Shown here piece by piece: positions 1 through 10,669 of a stretch of DNA of 64,000 nucleotides; position 1 is the stretch's first letter, and each line of letters starts with the position of its first letter. Position numbers and translations under genes: made by a program. Below the pieces are notes generated by a model. That model did no database searches. It saw only the letters and a list, made by a program, of their open reading frames with translations, and had not been told where the DNA came from. The stretch is from CANKHA01 sp963731585 (GTDB taxonomy: Bacteria > Pseudomonadota > Alphaproteobacteria > Rhizobiales > Xanthobacteraceae). The stretch spans positions 62,001 to 126,000 of the forward strand of contig CAVSWC010000012.1 of NCBI GenBank assembly GCA_963731585.1, written 5' to 3'.

Positions 1-1129
1 CGGTGCTGCTGCTCAAGATTCCGGCGCTCAAGCAAGTCCTTGCTGCGGTCAATGACGCCGTCAACGCGATTGCCGCAGCGACGCGGGCGGGAACATCCTT
101 CGTCTTCGGCTATCTCGGCGGCGCGCCGCTCCCGTTCGAGCCCAGTATTCCGGGAAGCGAATTCATTCTTGCCTTCCAGGCGCTGCCGGTGGTGCTGGTG
201 GTCAGCGTGCTCACCACGCTGCTGTTCTACTGGGGTATCCTGCCGCCGATCGTGCGCGGCTTTTCCTGGGTTCTGGAACGCACGCTCGGCGTCGGCGGAG
301 CGGTCGGACTTCTCGACCGCAGCCAATATCTTTCTTGGCATGGTGGAGGCGCCGCTGTTCATCCGGCCTTATCTCGCGCAGCTTTCGCGCGCCGAGCTTG
401 TTCATCGTGATGACTGGCGGCATGGCGGGCATCGCCGGTACGGTTTTCGTGATTTACGCCACGATCCTTGCGCCCGTGATTCCCGACATAGCCGGGCCAT
501 TTGCTGACCGCCTCCGTGCTGGGCGCGCCGGCAGCCATTCTGGTCAGCGAATTGATGGTGCCGGATGCGACACAAGCAGCGCACCCAGGCGCCGGTCGCC
601 AATCCTTATCAGACTCGCAACGAGCCCCATGGACGCGATCGTGAAGGGTGCGGCGATCGGCCTCGAACTGCTGCTCAACATTTGCGCCATGCTGATCGTG
701 CTGCTTGCGCTAGTTCATCTCGCCAACGCGATCCTCAGCCTCTTGCCGGACATCGGCCGCGCGCCGGTCACGCTGGAGCGGCTGCTCGGCTACGTCATGG
801 CGCCGATCTGCTGGCTGATGGGGATCCCCTGGGCGCAGGCGATCGAGGCCGGCGCCCTGATGGGGATCAAGACCGTGCTCAATGAGTTTGTCGCCTATTT
901 CCGGCTGGCCGCGCTTCCGGCGGAGGCTCTAGATCCGCGCTCGCGGCTGGTCATGGTCTATGCGCTTTGCGGCTTCGCCAATTTCGGCAGCCTCGGCATC
1001 ATGATCGCCGGATTGAGCGTGATGGCGCCGGAACGACGCGATGACATCGTTTCGCTCGGCTGGAAATCGATCGTCTCGGGCACGCTCTCGACCTGCCTGC
1101 TCGGGGCGGTCGTTGGAATTCTGAGCTAG
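1..1129 (+). CDS. CNT-family nucleoside transporter, 3' part, frameshifted
   Basis: Inner-membrane nucleoside:cation symporter of the concentrative (NupC/NupX) family; it would import nucleosides. The gene enters from outside the window, so its start is not visible. Diagnostic stretches are spread over three frames: STAANIFLGMVEAPL, then FIVMTGGMAGIAGTVF, then a long hydrophobic C-terminal part with GFANFGSLGIMIAGL ending at a TAG at 1127-1129. Apparent single-base insertions lie near 310, 393 and 503, with one or two more near 560-625. Joining the frames restores a continuous CNT protein, which favours sequencing error over decay. Family assignment is firm from the motifs; the substrate is inferred. 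Confidence 0.8.
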
Positions 1130-1152
1130 GTGCGCCGATGAAGCGGCTGGCG

Positions 1153-1425
1153 TCAGTGCAAGCGGAAGACGCCGTCTACCGAACGGATCTCGGTCGGATG
1201 GATCAGGCGAGAATGCGCCACCGTCACCGAGTGCAGAGGGCCTTCCAGCTGTTGTTGCCAGAAATCCAGGAAGCGCTGCAGCTCCGGAAAATCGGGGAAC
1301 AGATCGTAGGCCTGCCAAACATAGGTTTGCAGAAGCCAGCGGTGATCTGGCCGCCGGTATAGAATTTGCGCCGTGGTCAAACCGTAGCCTTTGACCTGCT
1401 TCCGAAAGTCCTCCGAAACCATCAT
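1153..1425 (-). CDS. usg: Usg family protein
   Basis: A 90-residue cytosolic protein matching the alphaproteobacterial Usg family, named from a gene upstream of the trp genes in related bacteria and once proposed as a subunit linked to phosphoribosylanthranilate isomerase; its biochemical role is not established. Recognisable segments are YGLTTAQILYRRPDH, LLQTYVWQAYDLFPDFP and HSRLIHPTEIRSVDG. The frame is open further upstream, but I place the start at the ATG at 1425 because a GGAGGAC ribosome binding site lies just before it and family members start here. Trp genes are not adjacent in this window. It is divergent from groES, so the two share the upstream intergenic region. Confidence 0.82.
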   Translation of the reverse strand: MMVSEDFRKQVKGYGLTTAQILYRRPDHRWLLQTYVWQAYDLFPDFPELQRFLDFWQQQLEGPLHSVTVAHSRLIHPTEIRSVDGVFRLH

Positions 1426-1647
1426 TCGTCCTCCAGCCAAATCAGCAACGAGTTTCGGTTCCGATACGGCTATTGCAAGCGGAAACGGTGAACAAACCGT
1501 TGAAAATAGACGCATTAGCAGCAGCTTAGAGGGCCTGCTAACAACCCGCGAGCCTCGTTTCCGCGGTCGGCGAATAGAAAGCGAGCGCAGTGGAAACGGT
1601 TCCCTGGCACCGCTAACCCGGGCCGTTGGCAGACGCATTTAAAAGAC

Positions 1648-1674
1648 TTGGCACTCACCTGGTTTGAGTGCTAA
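1648..1674 (+). promoter_or_regulatory. CIRCE element (HrcA operator) of groESL
   Basis: Inverted repeat TTGGCACTC-N9-GAGTGCTAA, differing from the CIRCE consensus at one base of the left arm. It sits 129 bases before the groES start. HrcA binds CIRCE and represses chaperonin genes until heat stress titrates it. The element appears to overlap the promoter: a possible -35 (CTTGGC, 1647-1652) and -10 (CTAATA, 1671-1676) are 18 bases apart, so HrcA binding would occlude RNA polymerase. Confidence 0.93.
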
Positions 1675-1802
1675 TAAATCCCCGCCAGCCCCTTGCGGCT
1701 CTCAGCGCGCGTCCTATTTCGTGCTTAGACCGATTCGCAGCGGGGTTTCCGGTGCATCGTTCATCAAAATTCGACATCTTTCCAGTTACTTAGGAGGACC
1801 GC

Positions 1803-2120
1803 ATGAAATTTCGTCCGCTTCACGATCGTGTTGTCGTCGAGCGCGTCTCCGCCGAGGAAAAGTCCGCCGGCGGAATCATCATCCCCGACACCGTCCAGGA
1901 GAAGCCGCAGCAGGGCAAGATCATTGCCGTCGGCCCGGGCGGACGCGACGAGAATGGCAAGCTCATTCCGATCGATTTGAAGGTTGGCGAGCGCGTGCTG
2001 TTCGGCAAGTGGTCGGGCACCGAGGTCAAGATCGATGGCCACGACTACCTGATCATGAAAGAGAGCGACATCATGGGCGTCCTCACCGACGTCGAAACGT
2101 CGCGCAAGAAAGCCGCTTAA
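1803..2120 (+). CDS. groES: Co-chaperonin GroES
   Basis: A 105-residue 10-kDa chaperonin that caps the GroEL ring in the cytosol. The N-terminal KFRPLHDRVVVER and the mobile-loop region with GGIIIPDT are typical, as is the C-terminal DIMGVLTDVE segment. A strong AGGAGG lies at 1792-1797, fixing the start. It is the first gene of a two-gene operon with groEL (36-base gap) and is preceded by a CIRCE operator, so heat-inducible HrcA control is expected. Length is slightly above the usual 95-98 residues, in line with many rhizobial GroES proteins. No disruption is seen. Confidence 0.97.
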   Translation: MKFRPLHDRVVVERVSAEEKSAGGIIIPDTVQEKPQQGKIIAVGPGGRDENGKLIPIDLKVGERVLFGKWSGTEVKIDGHDYLIMKESDIMGVLTDVETSRKKAA

Positions 2121-2156
2121 CGGCGCTTCCCCAGGAATTGAATCGGAGAAATAACA

Positions 2157-3794
<1,638 letters not shown>

Positions 3795-3798
3795 GCTT

Positions 3799-3822
3799 GT
3801 CCCCGGGCTTGACCCGGGGAAC
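3799..3822. repeat. GC-rich inverted repeat after groEL
   Basis: The bases read TCCCCGGG-CTTGA-CCCGGGGA, a hairpin directly after the groEL stop. It resembles the short 'CCGGGCTTGACCCGG' palindromes seen elsewhere in the window (near 37030 and 15400) more than a terminator, as no T-run follows. It may be one member of a dispersed intergenic repeat family. Confidence 0.6.
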
Positions 3823-3840
3823 CATCTGCCACGGAAAAGA

Positions 3841-3871
3841 AAAGGCCCGGGAGAAATCCCGGGCCTTTTTG
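3841..3871 (+). terminator. Rho-independent terminator of groESL
   Basis: Perfect hairpin AAGGCCCGGGA-GAAA-TCCCGGGCCTTTTT, with an 11-base stem, a tetraloop and a following T-run, about 47 bases after the groEL stop. Confidence 0.92.
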
Positions 3872-3990
3872 AATCAGCAGGGCCGGCCGCCGTCGAGCGT
3901 CGCTTTAATCAGATCGACGGCGCGCAGATCTACCAATACGTTCGCGGCAGCATCGCTGCCTCCCAGTGCAAACCGTAGTGAGGTCCCATC

Positions 3991-4536
3991 CTACGGACAG
4001 GTCGCCCGCACATCGATCTGGAAACCGATCGGATTGAGGTTCACGGTCGGCGCCGCAAGCTCAATGTAATAGAACGAGTTGACCGTGCTGATCAGCGGGC
4101 TTGTGATCGTCGTATCGATGGCCTTGCGAATTGTATCAGGTGTTCCGGCGGCGGTGGTGACCGACGCCATTGTTGTGGGTGGATCAAAAGGCGGATCGCC
4201 GACCACCACAACTTTACGCTTCAGGTGGGCGCTCATCGAATTTCCGGCGTTGATGTCGTGGTAAAACATGCTGAAGCGGCAAACGTTCTGCCCGTGCGGC
4301 AAAGCGACCGGCATGAAGTAGCGCATATTCACGTCCTTCAGCTTGAGGACGCCGTTATCCGCCTCCGCCGCGTCGGCTTCATCGCCCATGCCGCAGGGAC
4401 ATTGTCTTTCCAAGCCCAGTGCGGAAAATTGCAGAACTTCGGCAAGCGCCGGTGATGCGGCGATTATGACAGAGCCCCCGATCGAGAGCCCAAAGGCAGC
4501 GCCTGTTACTCGCAGAACGTGTAAAAATTTTCGCAT
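3991..4536 (-). CDS. Hypothetical exported protein
   Basis: 181 residues, not recognised. A clear signal peptide occupies residues 1-32 (MRKFLHV, hydrophobic run, then ASPALAEV), so export to the periplasm is expected. Two cysteines form CPCGMG shortly after the signal. The mature part has alternating hydrophobic residues and a C-terminal NPIGFQIDVRATCP, suggesting a compact beta-rich domain with a disulphide. Convergent with groESL. A GGAGGG ribosome binding site precedes the ATG. No function is proposed. Confidence 0.72.
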   Translation of the reverse strand: MRKFLHVLRVTGAAFGLSIGGSVIIAASPALAEVLQFSALGLERQCPCGMGDEADAAEADNGVLKLKDVNMRYFMPVALPHGQNVCRFSMFYHDINAGNSMSAHLKRKVVVVGDPPFDPPTTMASVTTAAGTPDTIRKAIDTTITSPLISTVNSFYYIELAAPTVNLNPIGFQIDVRATCP

Positions 4537-4868
4537 ATCGCCCTCCTTGAAGGTAAAAAAAGCGCGCAGCGACGCCCAACGGATCGCGCTCGGGCGCAGT
4601 CTAGGTCACAGGGGCAATGCTACTAGGAAAACGACGCGCCGTCAGCGCGGAGGTGGGATCGCTAAAATGCTAACGACCACGAATGGAGCAAGGTGTGCGT
4701 ACATCCGGCAACACCCGCTGCATTTCGTGGCCGTCACGCGACAGAGCCTCGCAGCTCAACGTCGCTTCCGGACTAATGTAGAAATTCACAAAAGGTTCCG
4801 CAAGCACGCGGCAGCCGAAGTGGTTTGCAATTTTGCGTCCGGCCGCGCCCCAACGTAAGACACAGGCC
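4537..4868. other. Intergenic region, no gene seen
   Basis: 332 bases between the exported-protein gene and the DUF72 gene, the likely divergent promoter region of both. Short open frames cross it but none has a ribosome binding site or recognisable sequence. No repeat or clear operator was found. Confidence 0.5.
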
Positions 4869-5675
4869 ATGGGCAAATCCGGCAAAATTTACTGCGGTAT
4901 CGGCGGGTGGAGTTTCGCCCCCTGGCGGGGCGTCTTCTATCCGAAGGGCCTGCCGCAGGCGAAGGAGCTCTCGTATGCCGGCCGGCAGCTGACCTCAATC
5001 GAGATCAATTCCACCTATTACGGCGCGCAGAAGCCGGAAACGTTTCGCAAATGGGCGCGCGAGGTGCCGGACGGCTTCATCTTCTCGGTGAAGGGCTCGC
5101 GCTTCACCACCAATCGCCGGGTGCTTGCGGAAGCCGGCGACTCGCTCAAGCGTTTCTTCGATTCCGGCGTGCTGGAATTGGGCGACCGGCTAGGCCCGTT
5201 GCTGTGGCAATTCGCGCCGACGAAGAAATTCGACCAGGCTGATTTCGGCGGCTTTCTGGAATTGCTGCCGCGGCAGCTTGGCGGCAGAAACCTGCGGCAT
5301 GTGGTGGAAGTCCGCCACGACAGCTTTCGCACGCCGGCCTTTACCGCCCTCCTGCGCGAATTCGGCGTGGCTGTGGTTTATGCCGATCATCACAAATATC
5401 CGGGCATCGCCGATATCACCGCGGACTTCGTTTATGCCCGCCTGCAAAAAGGCGAAGACGATATTCCGACGGCTTATCCGCCGAAGGCGATCGACGCCTG
5501 GGCCAAACGATTGCGGCTATGGGCGGAAGGCGAGGAGCCAGACGATCTGCCGCGCGTCGATGGTCATCATCGGCCAAACGCCGAGCCGCGCGACGTCTTT
5601 GCCTATATTATCCATGACGGAAAAATCCGTGCGCCCGCTGGCGCGATGGCGCTGATCGAGCGGCTGCAAAAGTGA
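4869..5675 (+). CDS. DUF72 family protein (YecE-like)
   Basis: 268 residues. Members have a TIM-barrel-like fold and unknown activity. Family hallmarks are CGIGGWSFAPWRGVFYPKGL near the start, SIEINSTYYG, FIFSVKGSRFTT, LLWQFAP, HVVEVRHDSF and a C-terminal VFAYIIHDGKIRAPAGA. I start at ATG 4869, since an alternative 36 bases upstream would add residues not usual for the family. The stop overlaps the next start (TGATG), so it is translationally coupled to the DUF488 gene. The two families are often neighbours in bacteria, suggesting a joint role. Confidence 0.88.
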   Translation: MGKSGKIYCGIGGWSFAPWRGVFYPKGLPQAKELSYAGRQLTSIEINSTYYGAQKPETFRKWAREVPDGFIFSVKGSRFTTNRRVLAEAGDSLKRFFDSGVLELGDRLGPLLWQFAPTKKFDQADFGGFLELLPRQLGGRNLRHVVEVRHDSFRTPAFTALLREFGVAVVYADHHKYPGIADITADFVYARLQKGEDDIPTAYPPKAIDAWAKRLRLWAEGEEPDDLPRVDGHHRPNAEPRDVFAYIIHDGKIRAPAGAMALIERLQK

Positions 5676-6145
5676 TGGCGAAACAAGCAAAGTCCACGCT
5701 CTTCACCATCGGCTACGAGCAAGCCCGATCCGCTGCCGTGCTGGCCGAATTGAAGGCGGCAAACGTCGAGCTGCTGGTGGATGTGCGCGCGGTGGCGGCA
5801 TCGCGCCGGCCCGGCTTTTCCAAGCGCCAGCTCGCCGCCGGCCTCGACGAACAGGGCATCGGCTATCTGCATCTGCGCGCGCTCGGCACGCCGAAGGAAG
5901 GCCGCCTCGCCGCCCGCAGTGGCGACCTGAAGGCGCTATGGCGCATTTTCGAGAAACATCTGAAGACACCGCAGGCGAAGGAAGCGCTGGACGAGCTTGC
6001 ATCCCTTGTCAGCTCCGGCCGCCGCGTCTGCCTGCTCTGCTATGAGCGCGACGTCAATCATTGCCATCGCCGCCGCGTGGCGGAAGTTGTTCAGGAACGG
6101 ACGGGCGTCAGAGTGGAAAACCTGGTGGCGCCGCTGTTCGGATAG
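5675..6145 (+). CDS. DUF488 family protein
   Basis: 156 residues, cytosolic, of the DUF488 family, whose function is not established. Visible motifs are LFTIGYEQ at the N-terminus, LLVDVRAVAASRRPGFSKRQL (interrupted here only by description), and the C-terminal CLLCYERDVNHCHRRRVAE, whose Cys and His residues are strongly conserved and suggest a metal or catalytic site. The ATG overlaps the DUF72 stop. Convergent with the MFS gene downstream. Confidence 0.87.
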   Translation: MAKQAKSTLFTIGYEQARSAAVLAELKAANVELLVDVRAVAASRRPGFSKRQLAAGLDEQGIGYLHLRALGTPKEGRLAARSGDLKALWRIFEKHLKTPQAKEALDELASLVSSGRRVCLLCYERDVNHCHRRRVAEVVQERTGVRVENLVAPLFG

Positions 6146-6150
6146 CGCGC

Positions 6151-7366
6151 CTATTCCGCCGGCTGCGGGTATATCTTGCCCGGACTTGGCGCCAGCGATG
6201 CAATCACTGCGACGCCAATCGCGGCCACCAGGAACAGCGCCGTCACCCCCGCCGTGACCATCAGCACCAGCTGGAATCCGCCTTCCTGATGGAAGCGCGC
6301 GATCATCGCCACGGCCGCGCCGGCGCTGAGGAACAGCAGGAAATAGCGCACGGCATAGACGCGGCCGCGCCAGGCGTCGGCGGTGTAGCGCGCGATCACC
6401 ATGTCGTTGACGGTGACCTGGCCGTAGATCGAGACCATCACCAGCGCGAGCGCCAGCATCAGCACGGGCCCGCTCGCCATCGCGGCCCAGACGATGCCGA
6501 CCAACCCGATGGCCACGATCACGATGAGCAACAGATGCGGCGCGATCTTTTCCACCAGCCGCCCCACCGCGAGCTGCGCCAGCGCGCCGCACATGAACAC
6601 CGCCGTCGCCAGACCGCCGACCGCGACCAGCGGCACGTCCTGCCCCAGCCGTTCTTCCAGGATCTTCGGCAGCGCCACCGTCACGGCATTGAAGATGAGG
6701 CCGGCGGTGAGCGCGATCAGGATGAAAAACCCGAACATCGTCGCGGCGAGCGCCGGGGAGAGCCGCACGCCCGGCCGGGATTCGCGTCTCGCCGCGTGGC
6801 GCCGGTCATCCGGAACGCTCAACAAGAACAGCGGCGCGGTCGCGAGGCACAGCGCTGCCGGCAGCAGGAAAGCCGCGCGCCAGCCGAGCCAATAGGCGAG
6901 GAAAGCGGTGATGCCGGCGGCCAGCGCCGCGCCGAGATTGCCGCAGACGCCGTTGAACGCCAAAGTGCGCCCGCGCGCCTGCGAGGCCTCGATCAGCATC
7001 GCCATGCCGACCGGGATGGTAGATCGCGGCGAATACCCCGAGCAAGAACAGCGCAACCGCCAGCATGATCAGATTGGGCGCGAAGGCCGCCGCGATCAGC
7101 GACAGGCCGCAGCCGGCATAGAACACCACCATCATGTTGCGCCGGCTCCAGCGGTCGGCGAGCCAGCCGGCCGGCAGCGAGAACACACCGAAGGCGACGA
7201 AGCATGGCGTGCTCAGCGCGATCAGTTCGGCGTAGGGCCGGCCGTAAAAAGCCTCCAGGCTCAGCACCACGGTAGGAAAAATCAGCAGGACGTAATGATC
7301 GATGGCATGCGCCCAATTGAGGAACCCGATGGCGCGCCGCGTTGCTGCTGTTTCGGACGGACTCAT
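6151..7366 (-). CDS. MFS exporter, Fsr (fosmidomycin-resistance)-like, frameshifted
   Basis: About 404 residues once one extra base near 7021 is removed. The N-terminal HAIDHYVLLIFPTVVLSLE is typical of the Fsr branch of the major facilitator superfamily, and about twelve hydrophobic segments follow, with a loop near the middle. Such proteins export small molecules by proton antiport; the substrate is unknown here. The shift turns IYHPVGMAMLIEAS into an out-of-frame run; all flanking sequence is well conserved, so the break looks technical. Convergent with the DUF488 gene. Confidence 0.82.
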
Positions 7367-7439
7367 GCAGGCTTTTTATGCCGTTCTTTTCCGCGAGTCA
7401 CGGGGGCGCGCGCGATCAGCAAAATGCGGACTTGGTGGG

Positions 7440-9061
7440 CTATTTCGCCGGCGCGCTTTGCATTTTTAGCGCCTGCAGCGCTTCTGGCGTGTCCACATCG
7501 ACAAAAGCCGCCTGGCCATCCACCGGCACCTCGGTGGCGGCTTCGGCATAACGCGAGATCAAATGGCGGGCGCCCACATCGCCCTCGATAGCCATCAGAT
7601 CCGGAAAGAAGCGCCGCGACCACAACACCGGGTTGCCGCGTGTGCCCTCGAATGTCGGCAACACCATCAGCGCGCCCTTCTCCGGGTCGAAGGCGGCGAT
7701 CAGCTTGTCGATCAGCGCAGCATTCACCTGCGGCATGTCGGCGAGACAGATGATGGCGCCGTCATTCTCCGCCGGCACTGCGGCCACCCCGGCTTTCAAT
7801 GAGGTGCCCAGTCCCTGCGCGAAATCCGGATTGTGCACGATCTTTACGTCGAGCCCGGCAATCGCAGCTTCGACGTCCTTGCGTTGATGGCCGGTCACCA
7901 CGATGACCGGGCTGGCGCGCGACGCCAGGGCCTGCTCGGCGACGATGCGGACGAGCGGCTTGCCGTCGACTTCAGCCAACAGTTTGTTCGGCCCGCCCAT
8001 GCGGGTAGAGCGGCCCGGCGGCGAGAACGACCGCGGCAACGCGCCCCGCTGCGACGGCCGGCTCGTCGCGCGGCTGCGGCCGGGTGACAATCTCCATCAA
8101 CAGCCCGCCGACGCCCATCCCGGTGATGTCGTCGCGCGTGACCGGAATGCCGGCCAGCAGGCGCATCAGCACCCAGTCGAAGCCATTGTCCTTGGGGCTG
8201 CGCGCACAGCCCGGCGCGCCCAGCACCAGGCGATCATGCGCGCGGCCCACCAGCATCAGGTTGCCGGGATCCACCGGCATGCCGAAATGCTCGATAGCGC
8301 CCCCCACTTTTTCGATCGCGCTCGGGATCACGTCCCGCCGGTCGGCGATGGCGGAGGCGCCGAAGATGACGACAAGCTCCGCGCCTTCCTGCAGCACGGC
8401 GTCGAGCGCCTGCGCGAGCGCCGCTTCGTCGTGCGGCACGCGGCGTTCGGCGATGATTTCGGCACCGGCGGGCGCCAAACGCTCGCGCGTCACCTTGATC
8501 GTCTTGTCGATGATCTTTTCCGCCAGGCCCGGCAGCTGGGTCGAGATCACCCCGATCTTGCGGAGCTTGTAGGGTGCGATCGCGGATCAGCGGCTTGCCT
8601 TGCGCGACAGCCAGCGCCGCGTCGCGATGCGCGCCCGCGACCGCGAAGGGAATGATCTTCACCGTGGCGATCATCTCCCCTGCCACCACCGGCTTATGTG
8701 CCGGCAAAGTGGCGAGCGTGATCGCCTCGTCGATGCGGTTGAGGCGGTCGATGCCTTCCTTGTCGACCACCAGGACGCCGGCCTGCTCGGCGAACAGATT
8801 GCAGCGCCCGGTGAAGGCGCGGTCGGTGCGCGTGCCCTCGCCGGCAACCGCGCGCGCGATTTCGGCCGCGGCGGCGTCTTCCGACACGTCGCCGGATTCC
8901 AGCCGCACGACCACGATTTCATTAACGCCGGCGGCTTCCAGCGCCGCCACTTCCGCATTACCGATGACCGTGCCTTTCTTCAGCACCAGGGAGCCCTGCC
9001 GCAGGGTGTGGACGGCGGTGGCGCCGAGCGCGTCCTTCGGTGCGACCGGACCGAATTTCAT
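7440..9061 (-). CDS. Molybdopterin-binding domain / MobA-like nucleotidyltransferase fusion, frameshifted
   Basis: About 539 residues after removing two extra bases (near 8575 and 8019). The N-terminal half (MKFGPVAPKDALG, then KIGVISTQLPGLAEKIIDKT and VIFGASAIADRRDVIP) is a MoeA/MogA-like molybdopterin-binding module. The C-terminal half carries VVLAAGRSTRMGGPNKLL, the nucleotide-binding motif of MobA/MocA transferases that attach CMP or GMP to the cofactor. This fused family is known in Hyphomicrobiales. Its start overlaps the XdhC gene stop (ATGA), so it belongs to the XdhC operon and probably matures the cofactor for a molybdenum hydroxylase. Confidence 0.85.
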
Positions 9062-9750
9062 TTCGCAGCCCCGGCGGGCTGGCGCAGCCGCGCGGTGATC
9101 TGCGCCATGATGGCGACGGCGATTTCCGCCGGCGACACGGCGCCGATCGAAAGGCCGATGGGCGCATGGATGCGGGCGATGTCCGCCTCGCCCACGCCCT
9201 GCTCCAGCAGCCGCCCGATGCGCCGCGCATGCGTCTTCTTCGAGCCGAGCGCGCCGATATAGAAGCAGTCGCACGCAAGCGCATGCAGCAGCGCCGGATC
9301 ATCGATCTTCGGATCATGCGTGAGCGCGACAAAAGCTGTGTAATGGTCGATGCCAAGCGGCGGCAATGCCACATCCGGCCAATCCGGGATCACTTTGACC
9401 TCGGGAAAGCGATCGGCCGTGGCAAAGGCGGTACGCGGATCGACGATGGTGACATCGTAGCCGAGCATACGCGCCATCGGCGCCAGCACCTGACTGATAT
9501 GAACGGCGCCGGTGATGACGAGACGCGGCGGCGGCACATGCACGGTGATGAAAACCCGATCGCCGGCCGCCTCCTCCATGCCGCTCTTGCCGCTGTGCAG
9601 ATGCTTTTCCAGCATGTCGCGCAGGGGATCGGCGGAAATTTCCGCGGCTTTCACCAGCCGCTGCGCGCCGCTGGCGATATCGGTAACGACGGCGACCGCG
9701 CGGCGGGCCGCGCGTTCGGCGTTCAGTGCGGAGAGGATGTCGAGGCGCAA
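9058..9750 (-). CDS. XdhC/CoxF family protein (long form)
   Basis: 230 residues, intact. XdhC-type proteins bind the molybdenum cofactor, promote its sulphuration and insert it into xanthine-dehydrogenase or CO-dehydrogenase-like enzymes. The conserved C-terminal Rossmann-like half shows LVITGAVHISQVLAPMA, YDVTIVDPR, AFVALTHDPKIDDPAL, YIGALGSKKTHARR and IHAPIGLSIGAVSPAEIAVAI. It lies 6 bases after the short XdhC gene and overlaps the molybdopterin fusion gene, so the three probably form one transcription unit. Confidence 0.9.
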   Translation of the reverse strand: MRLDILSALNAERAARRAVAVVTDIASGAQRLVKAAEISADPLRDMLEKHLHSGKSGMEEAAGDRVFITVHVPPPRLVITGAVHISQVLAPMARMLGYDVTIVDPRTAFATADRFPEVKVIPDWPDVALPPLGIDHYTAFVALTHDPKIDDPALLHALACDCFYIGALGSKKTHARRIGRLLEQGVGEADIARIHAPIGLSIGAVSPAEIAVAIMAQITARLRQPAGAAK

Positions 9751-9756
9751 GAAGCG

Positions 9757-10092
9757 TTACTCCACCTTCTCCACGAAGACCCGGATGGTGCCGCCGCAGG
9801 ACAGGCCGACTTTCCAAGCCGTCTCGTCGGCGACGCCAAATTCCAGCACCCGCGGCTTGCCGCTGCCGATCACCTCCATCGCCTCGGTCACCACCGCGCC
9901 TTCGACGCAGCCGCCTGAAACCGAGCCGAGGAAATTGCCCTCGTCATCGATCACCAGATTGGAGCCGACCGGGCGCGGGGCCGAGCCCCAGGTCTCGACC
10001 ACGGTGGCAAGCGCCACACCGCGGCCGGCCTTGCGCCAGTCTTCGGCGGCTTTAAGGATGTCTTCGTCACGCGCCAGCATTCGCGCCTCCAT
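9757..10092 (-). CDS. XdhC family protein (short N-terminal form)
   Basis: 111 residues corresponding to the N-terminal XdhC/CoxI domain only: VALATVVETWGSAPRPVGSN, SVSGGCVEGAVV and a LSCGGTIRVFVE segment with the conserved Cys. Split XdhC proteins, with a short and a long partner side by side, are common in Hyphomicrobiales, and here the two are adjacent on one strand. First gene of the minus-strand maturation unit. Divergent from the VOC gene, 65 bases away. Confidence 0.9.
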   Translation of the reverse strand: MEARMLARDEDILKAAEDWRKAGRGVALATVVETWGSAPRPVGSNLVIDDEGNFLGSVSGGCVEGAVVTEAMEVIGSGKPRVLEFGVADETAWKVGLSCGGTIRVFVEKVE

Positions 10093-10157
10093 TGCCCATT
10101 ATAGCGGGCTTCCTACATGTAAGGCGACGCACCTTCCCACGAAAGCCGGGGCCGACC

Positions 10158-10668
10158 ATGAGCGACAGCAAATCCGACAAGACCATCGATCCCGGCGTGC
10201 GGATCGGCCATGTCCATCTGAAAGTCGCCGATCTCGACCGCGCGCTCGATTTCTATGTCGGGGTGCTCGGCTTCGAGCTGACCCAGCGCATGCCGGGCGC
10301 GGCTTTCATGTCGGCCGGCGGTTATCACCACCATATCGCGCTGAATACCTGGGAGAGCGAAGGCGCTTCGCCGCCGCCGCCGCGCACCACCGGGCTTTAT
10401 CATCTCGCCATCCTCTATCCGAGCGCGCGCGCTGCTGGCGGATGCGCTGCGGCGTGTGGCCGAGGCGAAGATCCCGCTCGACGGCGCGAGCGACCACGGC
10501 GTCAGCGAGGCGCTGTACCTGCGCGATCCCGACAACAATGGCGTCGAGCTTTACTGGGACAAGCCGAAGGAAAAATGGCCGCGCTCGCCGGACGGCACGC
10601 TGGCGATGGTGACGCGCCGGCTCGATCTGCAGGATCTGCTGGGCGAACTGGAGCGTCCGGCGGCCTAG
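10158..10668 (+). CDS. Glyoxalase/bleomycin-resistance (VOC) family dioxygenase-like protein, frameshifted
   Basis: About 169 residues once one extra base in a GCGCGC run near 10430 is removed. A VOC metalloprotein with IGHVHLKVADLDRALDFYVG, GGYHHHIALNTW, GLYHLAILYPS and, after the shift, DHGVSEALYLRDPDNNGVELYWDKP. The His and Glu residues fit metal ligands of ring-cleavage or catechol-2,3-dioxygenase-like members. The substrate is unknown. It sits on the plus strand between CoxM and XdhC genes, where a CoxL gene might be expected. Confidence 0.83.
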
Positions 10669-10669
10669 C

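Noticed and set aside
10158..10668. VOC protein as a replacement large subunit of the molybdenum enzyme
   Set aside because: It is a small metalloprotein fold without molybdopterin-binding features; only its position suggests a link.
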